Positions 61,864-64,000 of a stretch of DNA of 64,000 bases are shown piece by piece (the stretch's first letter is position 1; each line of letters begins with the position of its first letter). A program made the translations under genes and the position numbers. The notes beneath the pieces were generated by a model that worked only from the letters and a program-made list of their open reading frames with translations, was not told the origin of the DNA and did no database searches. Origin of the DNA: Panorpa germanica (taxonomy: Eukaryota > Arthropoda > Insecta > Mecoptera > Panorpidae); contig OY783218.1 in the NCBI GenBank assembly GCA_963678705.1, positions 4,350,152 through 4,414,151 on the forward strand. The letters are read 5' to 3'.

Positions 61864-64000
61864 CTGTAACAAAAGAATATACATTAAAAATATGCCTAAT
61901 TGTTTGTCTTTGTCTTACATCATGTGCACACATTAAACAAAAAGAGACAAAGCTAACAAATTTCTCCTAAGACAGTTATATGTTACCATGGTTCGTAAAA
62001 ATATGTGAACTAAATAAATTTTATATTAAACAATAAATAACAAATGAAACACAGCTACAAAGTAATGAAAACATGGCTTAACTTCCATGCAATAATATCT
62101 TAATTCTAATTCTTAGTTTTTGCAGATTGCGTACCGTTTGCTAACTCATGGATTCACTCATGGATGAAACATGAAATAATAATTGTAAAATATTTCAATT
62201 GTTGGGTTTTATTTGTAAAATAAAATGTTTACGGTTGGAAGATAATGGCCCTTCAAGGGATATAGTAAGTACCAGTATTTAGTTACAACTCTCTATGACT
62301 TTGTATGTATATATCATGTCGTTTTTATAAATGGTGTAACAATATATCAAAACGATTATAAACAGTAACAGATTATATTTTTATAAAAGTATAACATATT
62401 TTATTTAATAAATAAAAAAGAATCTGCAACTATCAACATTACATCTGCTGATTTGCGGCTTGCATTTTGTTATTTTTTTAAAAGGAAATTGAATAAAATG
62501 ATATAATAATATGATTGGTATTTCGATGTAGTTTCATCAATAACATAAAAATTGAGCATAGGAATTGTCTCCGAATTACGGGCTCTAGATATATGTCTTA
62601 AGGCTTATCTTAAGTCCTCAAGTTGTGACGTTATCAACGTCTGTGCCATTTGCTGTACTCATAGTTCTTGCAACAGTTAGGCCTTTCGCACACGAGTCGA
62701 CTCATCGCAAACACGAAGTTTCCAACGAAAACGAAAAACGAGCCATGTCGAGCCGTGTTTCGTGACTCTATAGAATTTTTAACAATAGCATAATAGGGAA
62801 TTTTATTGTGTCGTATTGAGGTATTTGTATGTATGTATTTAAATACTTTTGAAAAGTATTTGTGTACATTTCTGCTCATGATGTCACCTTCAAAAGCATG
62901 CAACGGAATTGCCCTGCGACCGAAAACTGTAGTCGCTCAAAACCAGTTTGAAATAACTTTAGTTTCGTTCGTCCCGTGTGTTTTTTCTCACTCGTATACA
63001 CGTGCGTTCTCTCACTAACAACACAGTTCTATTCTCATTCGATTCAGAACGATTTAATGTTACTTCTTTTTAACTGACTACGTTAATTAACTATTGCAAT
63101 AACTATGAGTACAGCAGTCGCTTCTAAGTTTCAATGTGGTTTATCAGTTGCATTATAAACTCACAAAATATTTGCAAAAAACTATTGTAATCGTTATGGA
63201 ATAAAGTCACACGCCTGTTAACTAAAGAATATGAATTGGATAACTTCCAAATAAGATAAATTTCTATTGTGACTCCTTCTTTAAAGACAGTATTGCTCTT
63301 TAGTAGCCTGCAGCACTACATACCGTGCGCTGCGTCTGGTTTATCACATACTTTAATAATTGGTTTTTTAACTATACTTATTTATAAGTTAAAAAAGAAT
63401 ACCTGAAATAAAACTAAAACCCTATATTGTCATTTAATTTTAAACTCTATTATATTATCATTTATATTTGAAACCCATTCATTTCCAAGTTAAGAAAATT
63501 ACTATCATTTGCTTTAATACCAGTCCGACCGATCTTCGAAATATAAGTGTTCCACAAAACATTGGTCGATTCAAATTATAGTAATGGAGAAGACCCATCC
63601 TTTCTGGAGTAGTCCATTTCCATTTAACTGCGGTTACAAATTTCAGACACAGTAAAAAAAACTTTGATTTTGGATGAGACAAAAACGAACTGCTGAATTT
63701 TATGTGGCATATGTTAGAAATGGTAACAAGACCTTATTAAATAAATCTCGTCATATCAATCTTTTTGATATGTATTTAAATTTATTGGCTTGATATGTAA
63801 TACATGCTATTACTGTCAACTTTAGCCGGCAACATGCATATTATATTGTGACAACCATTTCGTTTCGTGTGAGAACTTGGTTTGACAATATTTTTAGAGG
63901 TTATGAACATTCTCATGCATCAGGTTAAGGATTTGATATGCGGTTTTTGATATAATTAAATTTCAATTATTAAGTGTATATATTAGAACGAATAAAGATT
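61864..64000 (-). other. dac: Upstream dac intron, no feature seen
   Basis: This runs from the acceptor of the first visible exon to the right edge. Long polypyrimidine-containing sequence precedes the acceptor. I looked for the exon encoding the end of the Dachshund domain, which should finish one base into a codon, and found none. A less AT-rich patch at about 62630-63020 has frames on both strands without homology or splice context, and could be regulatory. No transposon was recognised. Confidence 0.6.

Noticed and set aside
62634-63018. Frames on both strands near the right edge, checked as an upstream dac exon
   Set aside because: Neither ends at a donor in the required phase, and neither resembles the Dachshund domain.

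Overview
The window is AT-rich eukaryotic DNA from an insect. The evidence is phase-compatible exons of an insect-type Dachshund gene, long introns, short TTAGG runs, Jockey-like and RNase H-bearing LINE fragments, a Helitron-type element and many MITEs. I cannot fix the insect order from the sequence.

One gene accounts for all confident coding sequence. It lies on the minus strand and I read it as dachshund (dac), a Ski/Sno/Dac transcriptional co-regulator. Four internal exons are visible, in transcription order: 61638-61863, 55944-56003, 7174-7250 and 3924-4106. All have GT/AG borders and their phases fit exactly, giving about 182 codons from the middle of the protein (conserved SGIWENCRAAYEDIVKHLER block, DHKPRDLS block, VLNLSK motif, acidic tail). 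The exons for the N-terminal Dachshund domain and the C-terminal coiled coil are not here, so the gene runs off both ends. The introns are about 5.6, 48.7 and 3.1 kb. The first exon in the window can also be read through its donor for 97 further codons to a stop, with an AATAAA downstream. This suggests an alternative truncated isoform.

The introns are filled with transposon debris. 4.3-5.2 kb: LINE fragment carrying a near-perfect foldback insertion. 7.3-10.5 kb: TTAA-flanked MITE, Helitron, dispersed repeat D, TA microsatellite. 11.4-20.3 kb: LINE fragment, inverted pair E, hAT-type MITE with 8-bp duplications, an intact-target LINE insertion. 26-30 kb: TA-flanked MITEs. 32-36.1 kb: three copies of element C, two of them interrupted by LINEs. 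37-57 kb: more copies of families D and F, LINE 3' ends of four kinds, and a foldback element. The two ends (1-3.9 kb and 61.9-64 kb) hold no recognisable element.

I found no tRNA, rRNA, CRISPR array, prokaryotic operon or intact transposase or reverse transcriptase gene. The points most worth a second look are the read-through dac isoform, the nested insertions of element C, the very short LINE insertions with perfect target duplications, and the 83-bp-arm palindrome.
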